Positions 1 through 6,259 of a DNA stretch of 11,814 nucleotides are shown here, piece after piece. The notes under the pieces are model-generated. The model saw nothing but the letters and a program-made list of their open reading frames with translations. It searched no databases and had not been told where the DNA came from. Position numbers and translations under genes: made by a program. Source of the DNA: an uncultured Eubacteriales bacterium (lineage in GTDB: Bacteria; Bacillota; Clostridia; Oscillospirales; Oscillospiraceae); contig UQXG01000066.1 of the NCBI GenBank assembly GCA_900544945.1, forward strand, positions 1 to 11,814, given 5' to 3'. Position 1 is the stretch's first letter, and the number at the start of each line of letters is the position of its first letter.

Positions 1-62
1 TGGCTCGCAATGACTTTGTTCTATTTGGGCACTTTGCTATTTTGAGACAGCTCCTGGGGGCA
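1..62 (+). repeat. Copy 1 of a dispersed intergenic repeat, cut by the window edge
   Basis: This stretch closely matches 6170-6231 with a handful of mismatches; both begin TGGCTCGCAATGAC and run through CACTTTGCTATTTTGAG. The first 14 bases are the right half of a REP-like palindrome whose whole copy lies at 6148-6183. The left half would lie outside the window. The similarity is seen directly; that the family is widespread in the genome is inference. Confidence 0.75.
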
Positions 63-121
63 AAAGATCCGCTGTCCAGCCGCCGACGATTTATTCAGAG
101 TTTCCCTAATGAACGAAAAAC

Positions 122-148
122 GCCTTCCCCTGTGAATCAGGGGAAGGC
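122..148 (-). terminator. Hairpin able to terminate the PucR-family gene
   Basis: Perfect 11-bp arms GCCTTCCCCTG (122-132) and CAGGGGAAGGC (138-148) enclose a 5-base loop. Read on the minus strand, the stem is followed by GTTTTTCG, a short T run, so it could act as an intrinsic terminator for the minus-strand regulator gene ending at 366. The distance of over 200 bases from that stop codon is long, and the hairpin may primarily be part of the repeat block. Confidence 0.5.
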
Positions 149-149
149 T

Positions 150-335
150 GGAAAGCGACCTCATCCGACCCTTCGGGCCACCTTCCCCTCTCAGGGGAAG
201 GCTTTGCGTGGTGCCATGCAATCAGGCCCGTCGGGCCAACGTGGCCCCTCCGCTCCCTTCCGGGGGCACTTCTCCCATAGGGAGCGGCAAGGCCCTCATG
301 GGTATCTTCCTTTCTGTGTCTGTTTTGGGGTCAGT
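150..335. repeat. Gene-free block of clustered short palindromes
   Basis: No credible gene is seen between 1 and 365. This part holds several short inverted repeats. CCTTCCCCT/AGGGGAAGG at 181-201 (3-base loop) resembles the one at 6116-6134. A GGGCC-rich segment and a GCTCCC...GGGAGC pair lie near 257-286. The same style of hairpins recurs at 5990-6140, which suggests a common mosaic repeat family used as intergenic filler. Confidence 0.55.
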
Positions 336-365
336 ACACTCCATTTCCCGAGAAATGTCCAGTGC

Positions 366-1547
366 CTACCTCAGGAAGAAGTCCGGCCCTCTGTCCCGGA
401 ACAGCAGCGCCGACACCCCCAGCAGCAGCTCGGCGTGGCAGGCCGGGTCGTCCAGGGGCAGACCGAAGTCCCCCTGCATCCGGCGAATCCGGTAGAGCAC
501 CGTGTTCCGGTGGGTAAAAAGCATTTCGCAGGTCTTTTTCAGGGAGCGGCCGCAGGCCAGGTACCAGTACAGGGTCTCGCAGTAGCCCGTGCCCTTTTCC
601 CGGTCGTGGTCGGCCAGTGCCTCCAGTGGCCGGGAAATCAGATCCTCCCTGCCTTCCAGATTTTTCAGAAGCAGCGGCACCCGGAGCCTGTCCACGGTGC
701 ACACGCTTTCGCCGTGATACCGCTCATCCCCCATCAGCGCCAAAGCCTCCCGGGCAGTGCGGTAGTGGGCGGGCAGGTCGTAAAGGTCGCTCAGTCCCTC
801 AGATACCGCAATTTTCAGCCGGAATTCCTGAGCCAGCGCCGAAAAGTCCTCTTTTCCGGCAAGAAACAGAAACACATCCCCCCGATAAAGGAAGGGGTGA
901 GACTGAGGAAATTGGGAGAGCACCGCTTCCTTCAGCTGCTCCCGGCCGGGGTGCTGGCTGGGATAGCCGGTCAGATCGAGGAGGGCGAAGCCCGCCGGGT
1001 GGAAATCGGCAAGGTAGGTTCCGGCGGTCTGGAGCCGGAAATAGGCGGCGTTGGGGAAGCCCCCGTCCAGCAGGTGCATCAGAATGTCCTCGGCGGTTTC
1101 GAAGGGCTTGTCCTGGCGGCTGGTCTCGATGAACAGCTGCTTGGCTAAGATCCGCTCTACCGCCTGCCAGGTTTCCTCCGGGAGTCTGGCAAGGTGTCCG
1201 TCGATGTCCGGGCAGACCAGGTAGCCCAGCCGAACGCCGGTGCTGACCAAAGGCGCAATCCGCCGCCGGAAGGGGCTGCCCTCCGGCTTGACAAAATCCG
1301 CCGTTCCCCCAGCCAAGGTCTGGCTCTGGCTGATGGCGGCGCTGACCTCAAAGGTCAGTTCCCCACGCAGAAGGGTCTTGCGAAAAAGGGCATCCGTAAA
1401 GTCCAGAGGGCAGTAGCTGGAAAAAACATGAAAGGTATCATCCAGAATGAGAATCGGGCAGCCCAGCATGGCCCCGGCCTGGGCGGTCAGGGCATCCAGG
1501 TCGTCCCGGGCAAAAAAGGACGTCAGCAGGGCATCCACAGTTTCCAT
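366..1547 (-). CDS. PucR/CdaR-family transcriptional regulator
   Basis: A 393-residue protein with the layout of the PucR/CdaR group. It has an N-terminal sensor-like region (about residues 20-140, GAF/PAS-like in feel), a middle region (about 180-270) where the family has a degenerate GGDEF-like domain, and a C-terminal helix-turn-helix at about 325-380. The core CGRSLKKTCEMLFTHRNTVL (332-351), followed by YRIRRM, is the hallmark of the PucR_C/HTH_30 domain: a skipped-residue helix, then HRNTV and the LxRI motif. Members are cytoplasmic DNA-binding activators, often of sugar-acid, purine or other catabolic genes near them. The start at 1547 is chosen because AAGGAG sits 8 bases upstream and the promoter lies just beyond; the open frame continues upstream but across that promoter. 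No matching catabolic operon is visible here, so the ligand and targets are unknown. Confidence 0.88.
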   Translation of the reverse strand: METVDALLTSFFARDDLDALTAQAGAMLGCPILILDDTFHVFSSYCPLDFTDALFRKTLLRGELTFEVSAAISQSQTLAGGTADFVKPEGSPFRRRIAPLVSTGVRLGYLVCPDIDGHLARLPEETWQAVERILAKQLFIETSRQDKPFETAEDILMHLLDGGFPNAAYFRLQTAGTYLADFHPAGFALLDLTGYPSQHPGREQLKEAVLSQFPQSHPFLYRGDVFLFLAGKEDFSALAQEFRLKIAVSEGLSDLYDLPAHYRTAREALALMGDERYHGESVCTVDRLRVPLLLKNLEGREDLISRPLEALADHDREKGTGYCETLYWYLACGRSLKKTCEMLFTHRNTVLYRIRRMQGDFGLPLDDPACHAELLLGVSALLFRDRGPDFFLR

Positions 1548-1596
1548 GGCACATTCTCCTTTTTCTTGTGCTGCGCGCACAAGGTCTTTTTGTTTT

Positions 1597-1625
1597 ATTA
1601 TACTCCCAGTCCCTTTCCGAATCAA
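1597..1625 (-). promoter_or_regulatory. Sigma-A type promoter of the PucR-family gene
   Basis: On the minus strand, TTGATT (1620-1625) and a perfect TATAAT (1597-1602) are separated by exactly 17 bases. They lie 50 bases upstream of the start at 1547. The position and spacing fit a vegetative promoter and support the chosen start. Confidence 0.8.
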
Positions 1626-1745
1626 GAAAAAACTGGTATAGTGCCAATCAGAAAAAGGAAAGGAGCATGAGAAACAACCAGTATAGTGAGTAAAACAGAT
1701 TGAAAACAAAATGGAATGGATCTCAAGCAAATGGAGGAATGACTT

Positions 1746-2192
1746 ATGCTGCCTGCAATTTATGGTGAAAACATGTTGGATGATTTCTTTGGTACCGGTT
1801 TTGGCACTGATTTCTTTGGTGGACGGAACCCCCTGTTCGGTAAGAACGCCCGGAACCTGATGAAGACGGATATCCGGGAGACGGACGACGCCAAGGCTTA
1901 TCGCCTGGCCGTGGATCTGCCCGGCTTCCAGAAGGACGAAATTCAGCTGGACGTTCAGGACGGCTACCTGACCATCCAGGCCGAGAAGGGCCTGGACAAG
2001 GACGAAGAGGACAAGAAGGGCCGGGTTCTGCGCCAGGAGCGCTATGCCGGCAGTTGCTCTCGGAGCTTCTACGTCGGCGACGTGCGGCCTGAGGATATCA
2101 AGGCCAAATACGAGTCCGGTGTGCTGACCATTCTGGTGCCCAAGGAGGACGCCAAGAAGCTGCCCGCCAATACCACGATTACCATCGAGTGA
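1746..2192 (+). CDS. Small heat shock protein, Hsp20/alpha-crystallin family
   Basis: A 148-residue cytoplasmic chaperone of normal family length. It should bind unfolding proteins in oligomers without ATP and hold them for refolding. The variable N-terminal arm (1-38) is rich in Phe and Gly. The alpha-crystallin domain (about 40-133) carries the VDLPGFQKDEIQLDV strand region and the family signature A-x3-xGVL, seen as AKYESGVL at 120-127. The C-terminal tail ends in an I-x-I anchor (ITI, 145-147) that docks neighbouring subunits. GGAGG at 1733-1737 is 8 bases before the ATG and fixes the start. The gene is divergent from the regulator and is followed by its own terminator, so it is monocistronic. 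I saw no CIRCE (HrcA) operator upstream, so its control is not evident. Confidence 0.95.
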   Translation: MLPAIYGENMLDDFFGTGFGTDFFGGRNPLFGKNARNLMKTDIRETDDAKAYRLAVDLPGFQKDEIQLDVQDGYLTIQAEKGLDKDEEDKKGRVLRQERYAGSCSRSFYVGDVRPEDIKAKYESGVLTILVPKEDAKKLPANTTITIE

Positions 2193-2401
2193 TCTGCCAT
2201 AATCCAATTAGGAACTCCTGAATAGAAAGTCACCGGGGGTCGGCGAAATGCCGATTCCCGGTGACTTTTTTGTTTTCTGATAAAAAGAGGCCAGTCCCAG
2301 GCTTTGCCCGATTGGGAAAAGCTTGCGGACAGGAAAAATCCCTGGCCCTGCCGGCCGGCAACGGTTTGCGGCGTTTCCCTCCGCTCATACTGAACTCCAA
2401 T
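2193..2401. other. Gene-free spacer upstream of the MITE
   Basis: Apart from the terminator at 2229-2271, I see no gene, promoter or RNA here. A GGCCAG...CTGGCC pair (around 2290-2346) could be a weak long-range inverted repeat, but it has no clear role. Confidence 0.4.
2229..2271 (+). terminator. Intrinsic terminator of the Hsp20 gene
   Basis: GTCACCGGG (2229-2237) pairs with CCCGGTGAC (2257-2265), and the inner GTCGGC/GCCGAT pairs extend the stem around a small GAAAT loop. A run of six T follows at 2266-2271. It lies 37 bases after the stop codon. Confidence 0.92.
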
Positions 2402-2566
2402 TAGGGTCTATCTGAAAACCGGAAATATGAGAGGCGGCGAGGGATTTTCCGCCTGATGAAGCCATTTTTTTGCAGGAATACTCTGGGTATTGCAAGAAAA
2501 AATGGTGCCCAGCAGGTGGAAAAGACCCGCTGTTTGGGCGTGTTGACGGTTTTCAGATAGACCCTA
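2402..2566. mobile_element. MITE: non-autonomous folded transposable element
   Basis: Perfect 20-bp terminal inverted repeats occur at 2402-2421 (TAGGGTCTATCTGAAAACCG) and 2547-2566. If the outer TA is a target duplication, the element proper is 2404-2564 (161 bp). Most of the interior is also imperfectly self-complementary. A GCGAGGGATTTTCCGCC-like segment matches, inverted, the region near 2514-2531, CCATTTTTTTGCA matches the inverse of TGCAAGAAAAAATGG, and AATAC/GTATT lies at the centre. The whole element can therefore fold into one long hairpin. It has no open frame of size and would need a transposase in trans. The TIR start GGGTCT and TA target recall IS5- or IS630-like elements, but the parent cannot be assigned from this window. 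Confidence 0.85.
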
Positions 2567-2620
2567 GTTTTGTGCGATATATATAGAACTTACGCACTTT
2601 GTCAGGATTCGTTCTTTTCC

Positions 2621-2649
2621 TTGCAAATCCCGGCGTTCCAGTGTATACT
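2621..2649 (+). promoter_or_regulatory. Promoter of the aldose epimerase-like gene
   Basis: TTGCAA (2621-2626) and TATACT (2644-2649) are separated by 17 bases, 34 bases before the ATG at 2683. The promoter lies just downstream of the MITE, so the insertion left it intact. Confidence 0.8.
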
Positions 2650-2682
2650 CACAGTGAAATACTGCATTGGGAGGAATCCGCA

Positions 2683-3561
2683 ATGAATCTGACCACCATT
2701 TCCAACGACCGTCTCACCGTCATTCTGGATGGCTGCGGCGCGGTGCTGCACAGCATCCGCAAGAACGGTGCCGAGTACCTCTGGCAGGGAGATCCCAAAT
2801 ACTGGGCCCGCCGGGATGCCAACCTGTTTCCCTATGTGGGGCGGCTCACAGACGGACAGTACCGGCTGGAGGGCAAGACCTATTCCATGCCCATCCACGG
2901 TTTCTGCATCGGCAGAGATTTTGCCGTCACGGAGCAGTCCCCTGACGCCGTCCGCTTCACCCTGACGGACAGTGCGGAAACCTATGCCATGTATCCCTAC
3001 CGGTTTGCCTTCCATGTGCGCTACCGCCTGGACGGCAACCGGATTGTCAAAACCTGTCAGGTGGAAAACCGGGACCGTCGGCAGATGTACTTCGGCTTTG
3101 GCGGCCATCCGGGCTTCAACGTGCCCCTGAATGGGGAAGGCAGCTTTGACGACTGGGAACTGACCTTCGGGGAACCCTGTCAGCCGGTGCGCATTGACCT
3201 GGATCCTGCCAACTACCGGCTGGCGGGCACAGAGTCTCCCTTCCCCCTGGTGGATGGGAAAACCATCCCCCTGAACCACAGCCTGTTCGACCTGGATGCC
3301 ATTGTCCTAGGGAATGTCAGCCGGAGTCTGACTCTGCACAGCCGGAAATCCAGCCGCTCCGTCACCGTGGATTTCCCGGGCATGGGCTTTCTGGGACTGT
3401 GGCACGCCCCCAAAACCGACGCCCCCTATGTGTGCGTCGAGCCCTGGGTCAGCCTGCCCTCCCACAGCGCCTATGTGGAGGATTTCGCCAAGCAGGAGCA
3501 CCTGATTTCTCTGAACGCCGGGGAAACCTACCGGAACGAGATGATCATCACCCTGGAATAA
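2683..3561 (+). CDS. Aldose 1-epimerase (mutarotase) family protein, LacX/GalM-like
   Basis: A 292-residue cytoplasmic protein of the galactose mutarotase-like superfamily, which interconverts alpha and beta anomers of free or phosphorylated aldoses. Conserved blocks in order are NLFPYVGRL (48-55), HGF with His72, GGHPGFNVP (140-148) with His142, and CVEPW (251-255) with Glu253. By family knowledge, the two His and the Glu are the acid/base residues and sugar contacts. The length and these blocks fit the shorter LacX-like branch better than classical GalM of about 340 residues, so the exact sugar is open. GGGAGG at 2669-2674, 8 bases before the ATG, sets the start; a longer in-frame extension would run into the -10 region. 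It stands alone, with its own promoter and terminator, and no sugar operon is adjacent. Confidence 0.9.
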   Translation: MNLTTISNDRLTVILDGCGAVLHSIRKNGAEYLWQGDPKYWARRDANLFPYVGRLTDGQYRLEGKTYSMPIHGFCIGRDFAVTEQSPDAVRFTLTDSAETYAMYPYRFAFHVRYRLDGNRIVKTCQVENRDRRQMYFGFGGHPGFNVPLNGEGSFDDWELTFGEPCQPVRIDLDPANYRLAGTESPFPLVDGKTIPLNHSLFDLDAIVLGNVSRSLTLHSRKSSRSVTVDFPGMGFLGLWHAPKTDAPYVCVEPWVSLPSHSAYVEDFAKQEHLISLNAGETYRNEMIITLE

Positions 3562-3580
3562 TCACGGACGCAAACGCAAA

Positions 3581-3617
3581 AGCACCCCCGTTCCGGGCTA
3601 TCCGGAACGGGGGTGCT
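3581..3617. terminator. Bidirectional terminator between convergent genes
   Basis: A perfect 16-bp stem, AGCACCCCCGTTCCGG (3581-3596) with its complement at 3602-3617, encloses a 5-base loop. The plus strand then reads CATTCTGTTTTT. The minus strand reads TTTGCGTTTGCG. The hairpin sits between the stops at 3561 and 3628 and can serve both genes; the first gene is the better fit. Confidence 0.9.
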
Positions 3618-3627
3618 CATTCTGTTT

Positions 3628-5757
3628 TTACCGGGTGCGCTTCTTCTTGGTGACGACAGCCGCCCCCAGGACGGTGGTCATAGCCAGAACACCCACGGCC
3701 AGACCGATGGTATCGCCGGTCTTGGGGTTGGTGGTGTCCTCCTTCTTCCACTTGGCGTAGACGGTCTTGTTGGCATCCATCTTGATGCTCTCCAGCTTCC
3801 GACCGGTCAGCTTGCTGTCCTTGAACCAGCCGCAGAACCAATAGCCGCTGCGGGTGGGGGTATAGTCCTTCAGATTGACGACCTCGCCGTCGGCGAAATT
3901 CTTGCTGCTGGGGCTCATCTTGCCGGACTTCGCGTCAAATTTCAGAGTGCGAGCCACAGACCACTTGGCGTACAGGGTCATATTGGACGCAACGGGGACA
4001 CTGGCCTTGAAAGCCTTGGTGCATCCCTCATCCATGTACCAGCCGCCGAAAACCCAGCCCTTCTCGCTGAGGGTCTCAGGCTTGACTGTGCCGGGGTAGG
4101 TTACCTTCTCGGAGGTCTTCTTCGGCTTGCCGTGGCCCATATTGTTGTAGGTCACCGTGAACTCAGTGCCAAACTTAGGCAGATTAGCCACAGCGGCGTT
4201 ATGGGAATCGGTGAGGGTCGCGGCGGAGCCGCCGATGGTGGCGTAAGTCACCTCGTAGCCCGGATCGGTCGTAAATTCAACCGTCACAGAATAGACCTGG
4301 TTTGCGTCGAATTTCCCGGAATCAGGGGATACGGTCTTATTCTTGACCTTGACATGGGCACTGCTGGTGCTCACCTTCAGGCCGCTGACAGGTTTGCCCA
4401 GCTTGTAGTTGCTTACCGTGAAATCGGCACGGATCTTCTCCTTTTCCACGTCGGTATGGCACTTGTCGCAATATACCGTGGACTGAGAGGCGTTTGTCGT
4501 ATTCCACAGCTTCCGGTGGCTTGCCTTGGTGCAGGAGCACCGACCCTCAGGGAACCGGGTGCAGCCGCCGCCGCTGCCGAAATCGTGGGGCAGCTTATCG
4601 CCGAAGTCCTGATAGCAGTACTGGCAGTAGGCCTTCTGACCGCAGCGGTCGGTGCTGGGGTCGGAGGTGCAGGGCACATTCTCCTCCAGGGTCGCGCCGC
4701 ATTCGGTGCACAGCACCTTATGGGTACCGTTCTTCGTGGGCTTGTACTCCTTGGTGCAGTCCTCCGCACTGCCCATGGAGGCTCCGCAGTCCTTACAGTA
4801 ATCCTCATGGGTCTCGGTGCCCTTGATATGCCGAGGCTTGCTGGCCTTGGTGCAGGGCTTTGCCACATTATCTTTCTGCTCATCGCAATACTTGCAAAAC
4901 TGGGTATGGGTGCCATCGCCATTGGACTTCCAGACGTACTCGTGCTTAGTGGCAACATCGCCGTAGCTCTGTCCGCACTTGGTGCAGGTTTCCGGGGCAA
5001 TGCAGGTAGCCGGGGTCTTGGAGCATTTTTCCTTCTTCAGAGAGGCGTTACAAAGCTCGCAGTAATACTCGTGCTCCTTGTTGTCCGCATCGCCCACATG
5101 CCGGGGCGCAGCCGCCTCCTTGTGATTATAGGGATTGACATCGCCATAGCTTTCGCCGCACTTTTCACACTTGGCAGGCTCCTTACAGGTAGCCGTGCCG
5201 CCGGAGCAGGCCTCGTTCTCGATCTGTACCTGGTTGCAAACTTCGCACACTATATTGTGGGTGCCATTGCTGTTGGACTTATAGACGAGCTTATGCTCCG
5301 TAGAGAGTTTGCCGTAGCTTCCGCCGCACTTGGCGCACTTAGCCTTTTCCTTGCAGGTAGCCGTGCCGCCGGAGCAGGCCTCCGGCTCCAGGGTCTTGCC
5401 GCAGGTCTTGCACTTGCCGGTGTGATTGCCGTTGCCATCGGAGGTGTACACATAGTCGTGAGCCGCGCTCTCCGTGGCGTTGCAGGCGGTATCGGTGCAT
5501 TTGCGGGTATGGGTGTCACCGGTATCCGTCCAGGCACCCCAGGTGTGGGTATGGGTGCTGCCACTGCTGCCGTTTTCGCCGGTGCTGCCGCCGGTGCCGC
5601 CGCTGCCGCCTTCGCCGCCCTCATTCTGAGGCGGGGCAGGCTCCACTACGGGAGTCGGTGCCTGGTCTCCTTCATCCTCATCCGCCAGAGCGCCCACTGG
5701 CAGCAGCGTCAGGAGCATACAAACCAGCAGGAACAGTGCCGTAATTCGTTTTTTCAT
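3628..5757 (-). CDS. Sortase-anchored surface protein with His/Cys repeat array and InlB-type repeats
   Basis: A 709-residue exported protein. Residues 1-25 are a signal peptide with a likely cut after ALA. Residues 30-66 form a Pro/Glu then Gly/Ser linker. Residues 83-433 hold 37 cysteines in repeated units, mostly H-x3-C-x2-C, followed in four units by C, C and a second C-x2-C in a G-x-ATC...CGxSYG context. Residues about 445-530 are a beta-rich bridge. Two InlB-type (Flg_new/Listeria-Bacteroides) repeats follow at about 533-600 and 602-671, each ending YAKW. NPKTGD at 677-682, a hydrophobic segment (684-702) and KKKRTR form a cell-wall sorting signal. Such proteins are linked to peptidoglycan by clostridial sortases that use (S/N/P)PxTG motifs. 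The start at 5757 has GAGG upstream and begins the signal peptide. The ligand is unknown; metal binding or disulfide cross-linking by the Cys array is inference. Confidence 0.9.
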   Translation of the reverse strand: MKKRITALFLLVCMLLTLLPVGALADEDEGDQAPTPVVEPAPPQNEGGEGGSGGTGGSTGENGSSGSTHTHTWGAWTDTGDTHTRKCTDTACNATESAAHDYVYTSDGNGNHTGKCKTCGKTLEPEACSGGTATCKEKAKCAKCGGSYGKLSTEHKLVYKSNSNGTHNIVCEVCNQVQIENEACSGGTATCKEPAKCEKCGESYGDVNPYNHKEAAAPRHVGDADNKEHEYYCELCNASLKKEKCSKTPATCIAPETCTKCGQSYGDVATKHEYVWKSNGDGTHTQFCKYCDEQKDNVAKPCTKASKPRHIKGTETHEDYCKDCGASMGSAEDCTKEYKPTKNGTHKVLCTECGATLEENVPCTSDPSTDRCGQKAYCQYCYQDFGDKLPHDFGSGGGCTRFPEGRCSCTKASHRKLWNTTNASQSTVYCDKCHTDVEKEKIRADFTVSNYKLGKPVSGLKVSTSSAHVKVKNKTVSPDSGKFDANQVYSVTVEFTTDPGYEVTYATIGGSAATLTDSHNAAVANLPKFGTEFTVTYNNMGHGKPKKTSEKVTYPGTVKPETLSEKGWVFGGWYMDEGCTKAFKASVPVASNMTLYAKWSVARTLKFDAKSGKMSPSSKNFADGEVVNLKDYTPTRSGYWFCGWFKDSKLTGRKLESIKMDANKTVYAKWKKEDTTNPKTGDTIGLAVGVLAMTTVLGAAVVTKKKRTR
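3712..3729 (-). other. NPKTGD sortase sorting motif
   Basis: This encodes residues 677-682 of the surface protein. The Thr-Gly bond would be cut by a sortase, and the following membrane segment and basic tail complete the signal. No sortase gene is present in the window. Confidence 0.85.
5186..5382 (-). repeat. In-gene tandem duplication with a 168-base period
   Basis: A 29-base stretch is identical at 5186-5214 and 5354-5382, exactly 168 bases (56 codons) apart, in the His/Cys array. It encodes the shared ACSGGTATC segment (residues 127-135 and 183-191). The near-perfect DNA identity against weaker flanks points to a fairly recent internal duplication or gene conversion. Confidence 0.85.
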
Positions 5758-5828
5758 TCTAAAAACCTCACTTTCCGATTTGCCGTTTTTGCCGCCAGCC
5801 CATCCGGACGGCGGCTCTCTCTGAGTCC

Positions 5829-5843
5829 GGGACAAATTGTCCC
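5829..5843. promoter_or_regulatory. Palindromic operator candidate in the leader of the surface-protein gene
   Basis: GGGACAAATTGTCCC is a perfect inverted repeat (7-bp arms, 1-base centre). It starts 14 bases downstream of the -10 box of the 5757 gene, so it falls in the early transcribed region. That is a typical roadblock or repressor site. As RNA, its arms are too close together to make a good hairpin, so a DNA-binding site is more likely. The regulator is unknown. Confidence 0.45.
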
Positions 5844-5856
5844 CTTTTTTTGTTTC

Positions 5857-5885
5857 ATTGTAGCACAAGATTGTTGGAATTTCAA
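5857..5885 (-). promoter_or_regulatory. Promoter of the surface-protein gene
   Basis: On the minus strand, TTGAAA (5880-5885) and TACAAT (5857-5862) are 17 bases apart. The resulting leader is about 90 bases and includes a possible GCCGCC/GGCGGC hairpin before the ribosome site. Confidence 0.8.
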
Positions 5886-5932
5886 TCCTCTTTTGGAAAT
5901 CTTAAGAAGTATTTCGAATGAAATTAGGGGGC

Positions 5933-5962
5933 CAATCCCGGGAAAACACACACCCCCTCCGG
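5933..5962 (+). repeat. Direct repeat, copy A (half-terminator)
   Basis: These 30 bases match 6230-6259 with a single mismatch, 297 bases away. They contain CAATCCCGGGAAAACAC and the left arm of the terminator at 6246-6279, but not the right arm, so this copy cannot form that hairpin. Confidence 0.85.
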
Positions 5963-5989
5963 TCACAATCCGTTCCTCTTGGCTCCCAC

Positions 5990-6140
5990 TTTGGGGGAGC
6001 TGTCACGAAGTGACTGAGAGGGTAGTCACAAGCCCTCTCCGCCTCCGGCACCTCTCCCAGAGGGAGAGGCAAGTGGCCCTCATCCGTCTCGTGCTTGCGG
6101 GGGACGCACGAGCCACCTTCCCCGGAGGGGAAGGCATGGG
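5990..6140. repeat. Mosaic of short palindromes
   Basis: Four consecutive small inverted repeats are visible: GTCAC/GTGAC at 6002-6014, CCTCTCCC/GGGAGAGG at 6051-6069, CTCGTGC/GCACGAG at 6088-6112 and CCTTCCCC/GGGGAAGG at 6116-6134. The last resembles the hairpins at 122-148 and 181-201. No gene is credible here. The stretch is best read as a composite of intergenic repeats that has spread in the genome. Confidence 0.65.
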
Positions 6141-6147
6141 GAAACGG

Positions 6148-6183
6148 ATTGCCACGCCAGTGTGAGCACTGGCTCGCAATGAC
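6148..6183 (+). repeat. REP-like palindromic element, whole copy
   Basis: ATTGC (6148-6152) and GCAAT (6176-6180) form the outer arms, and GCCAGTG (6156-6162) with CACTGGC (6167-6173) forms the inner stem around a TGAG loop. The same family is seen cut at 1-14 (same orientation) and at 11731-11769 (inverted). Confidence 0.8.
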
Positions 6184-6231
6184 ATTGTTCTATTTAGGCA
6201 CTTTGCTATTTTGAGGCAGCTCCCTCTGGCA
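6170..6231 (+). repeat. Copy 2 of the dispersed intergenic repeat
   Basis: Matches 1-62 with few mismatches and in the same orientation. It begins inside the REP palindrome and ends at the second direct-repeat copy, so the REP and this tail probably travel as one unit. Confidence 0.75.
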
Positions 6232-6259
6232 ATCCCGGGAAAACACGCACCCCCTCCGG
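6230..6259 (+). repeat. Direct repeat, copy B
   Basis: Partner of 5933-5962 with one mismatch. Here it carries the complete left arm of the functional terminator. The two copies bracket the whole palindrome mosaic. Confidence 0.85.

Noticed and set aside
42..1148. A 368-codon plus-strand open frame
   Set aside because: It crosses the repeat block and runs antisense to the regulator. The translation has no recognisable domain.
1626..1745. CIRCE/HrcA operator upstream of Hsp20
   Set aside because: The TTAGCACTC-N9-GAGTGCTAA pattern is not found.
1548..2207. Upstream extension of the regulator's reading frame
   Set aside because: It would run through the regulator's own promoter and antisense over Hsp20. 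The ribosome site supports the start at 1547.
4459..5511. CRISPR-like repeats
   Set aside because: The periodic repeats are in frame, unequal in sequence and coding for Cys units; there are no uniform short repeats with unique spacers.
5758..5850. Possible riboswitch in the surface-protein leader
   Set aside because: A GCCGCC/GGCGGC hairpin is present, but the conserved core of the cyclic-di-GMP class or other classes I know is absent.
3613..6165. An 850-codon plus-strand open frame
   Set aside because: It is antisense to the surface-protein gene. Its Gly/Ala/Leu-rich text mirrors that gene's codons, it has no ribosome site, and it runs into the repeat mosaic.
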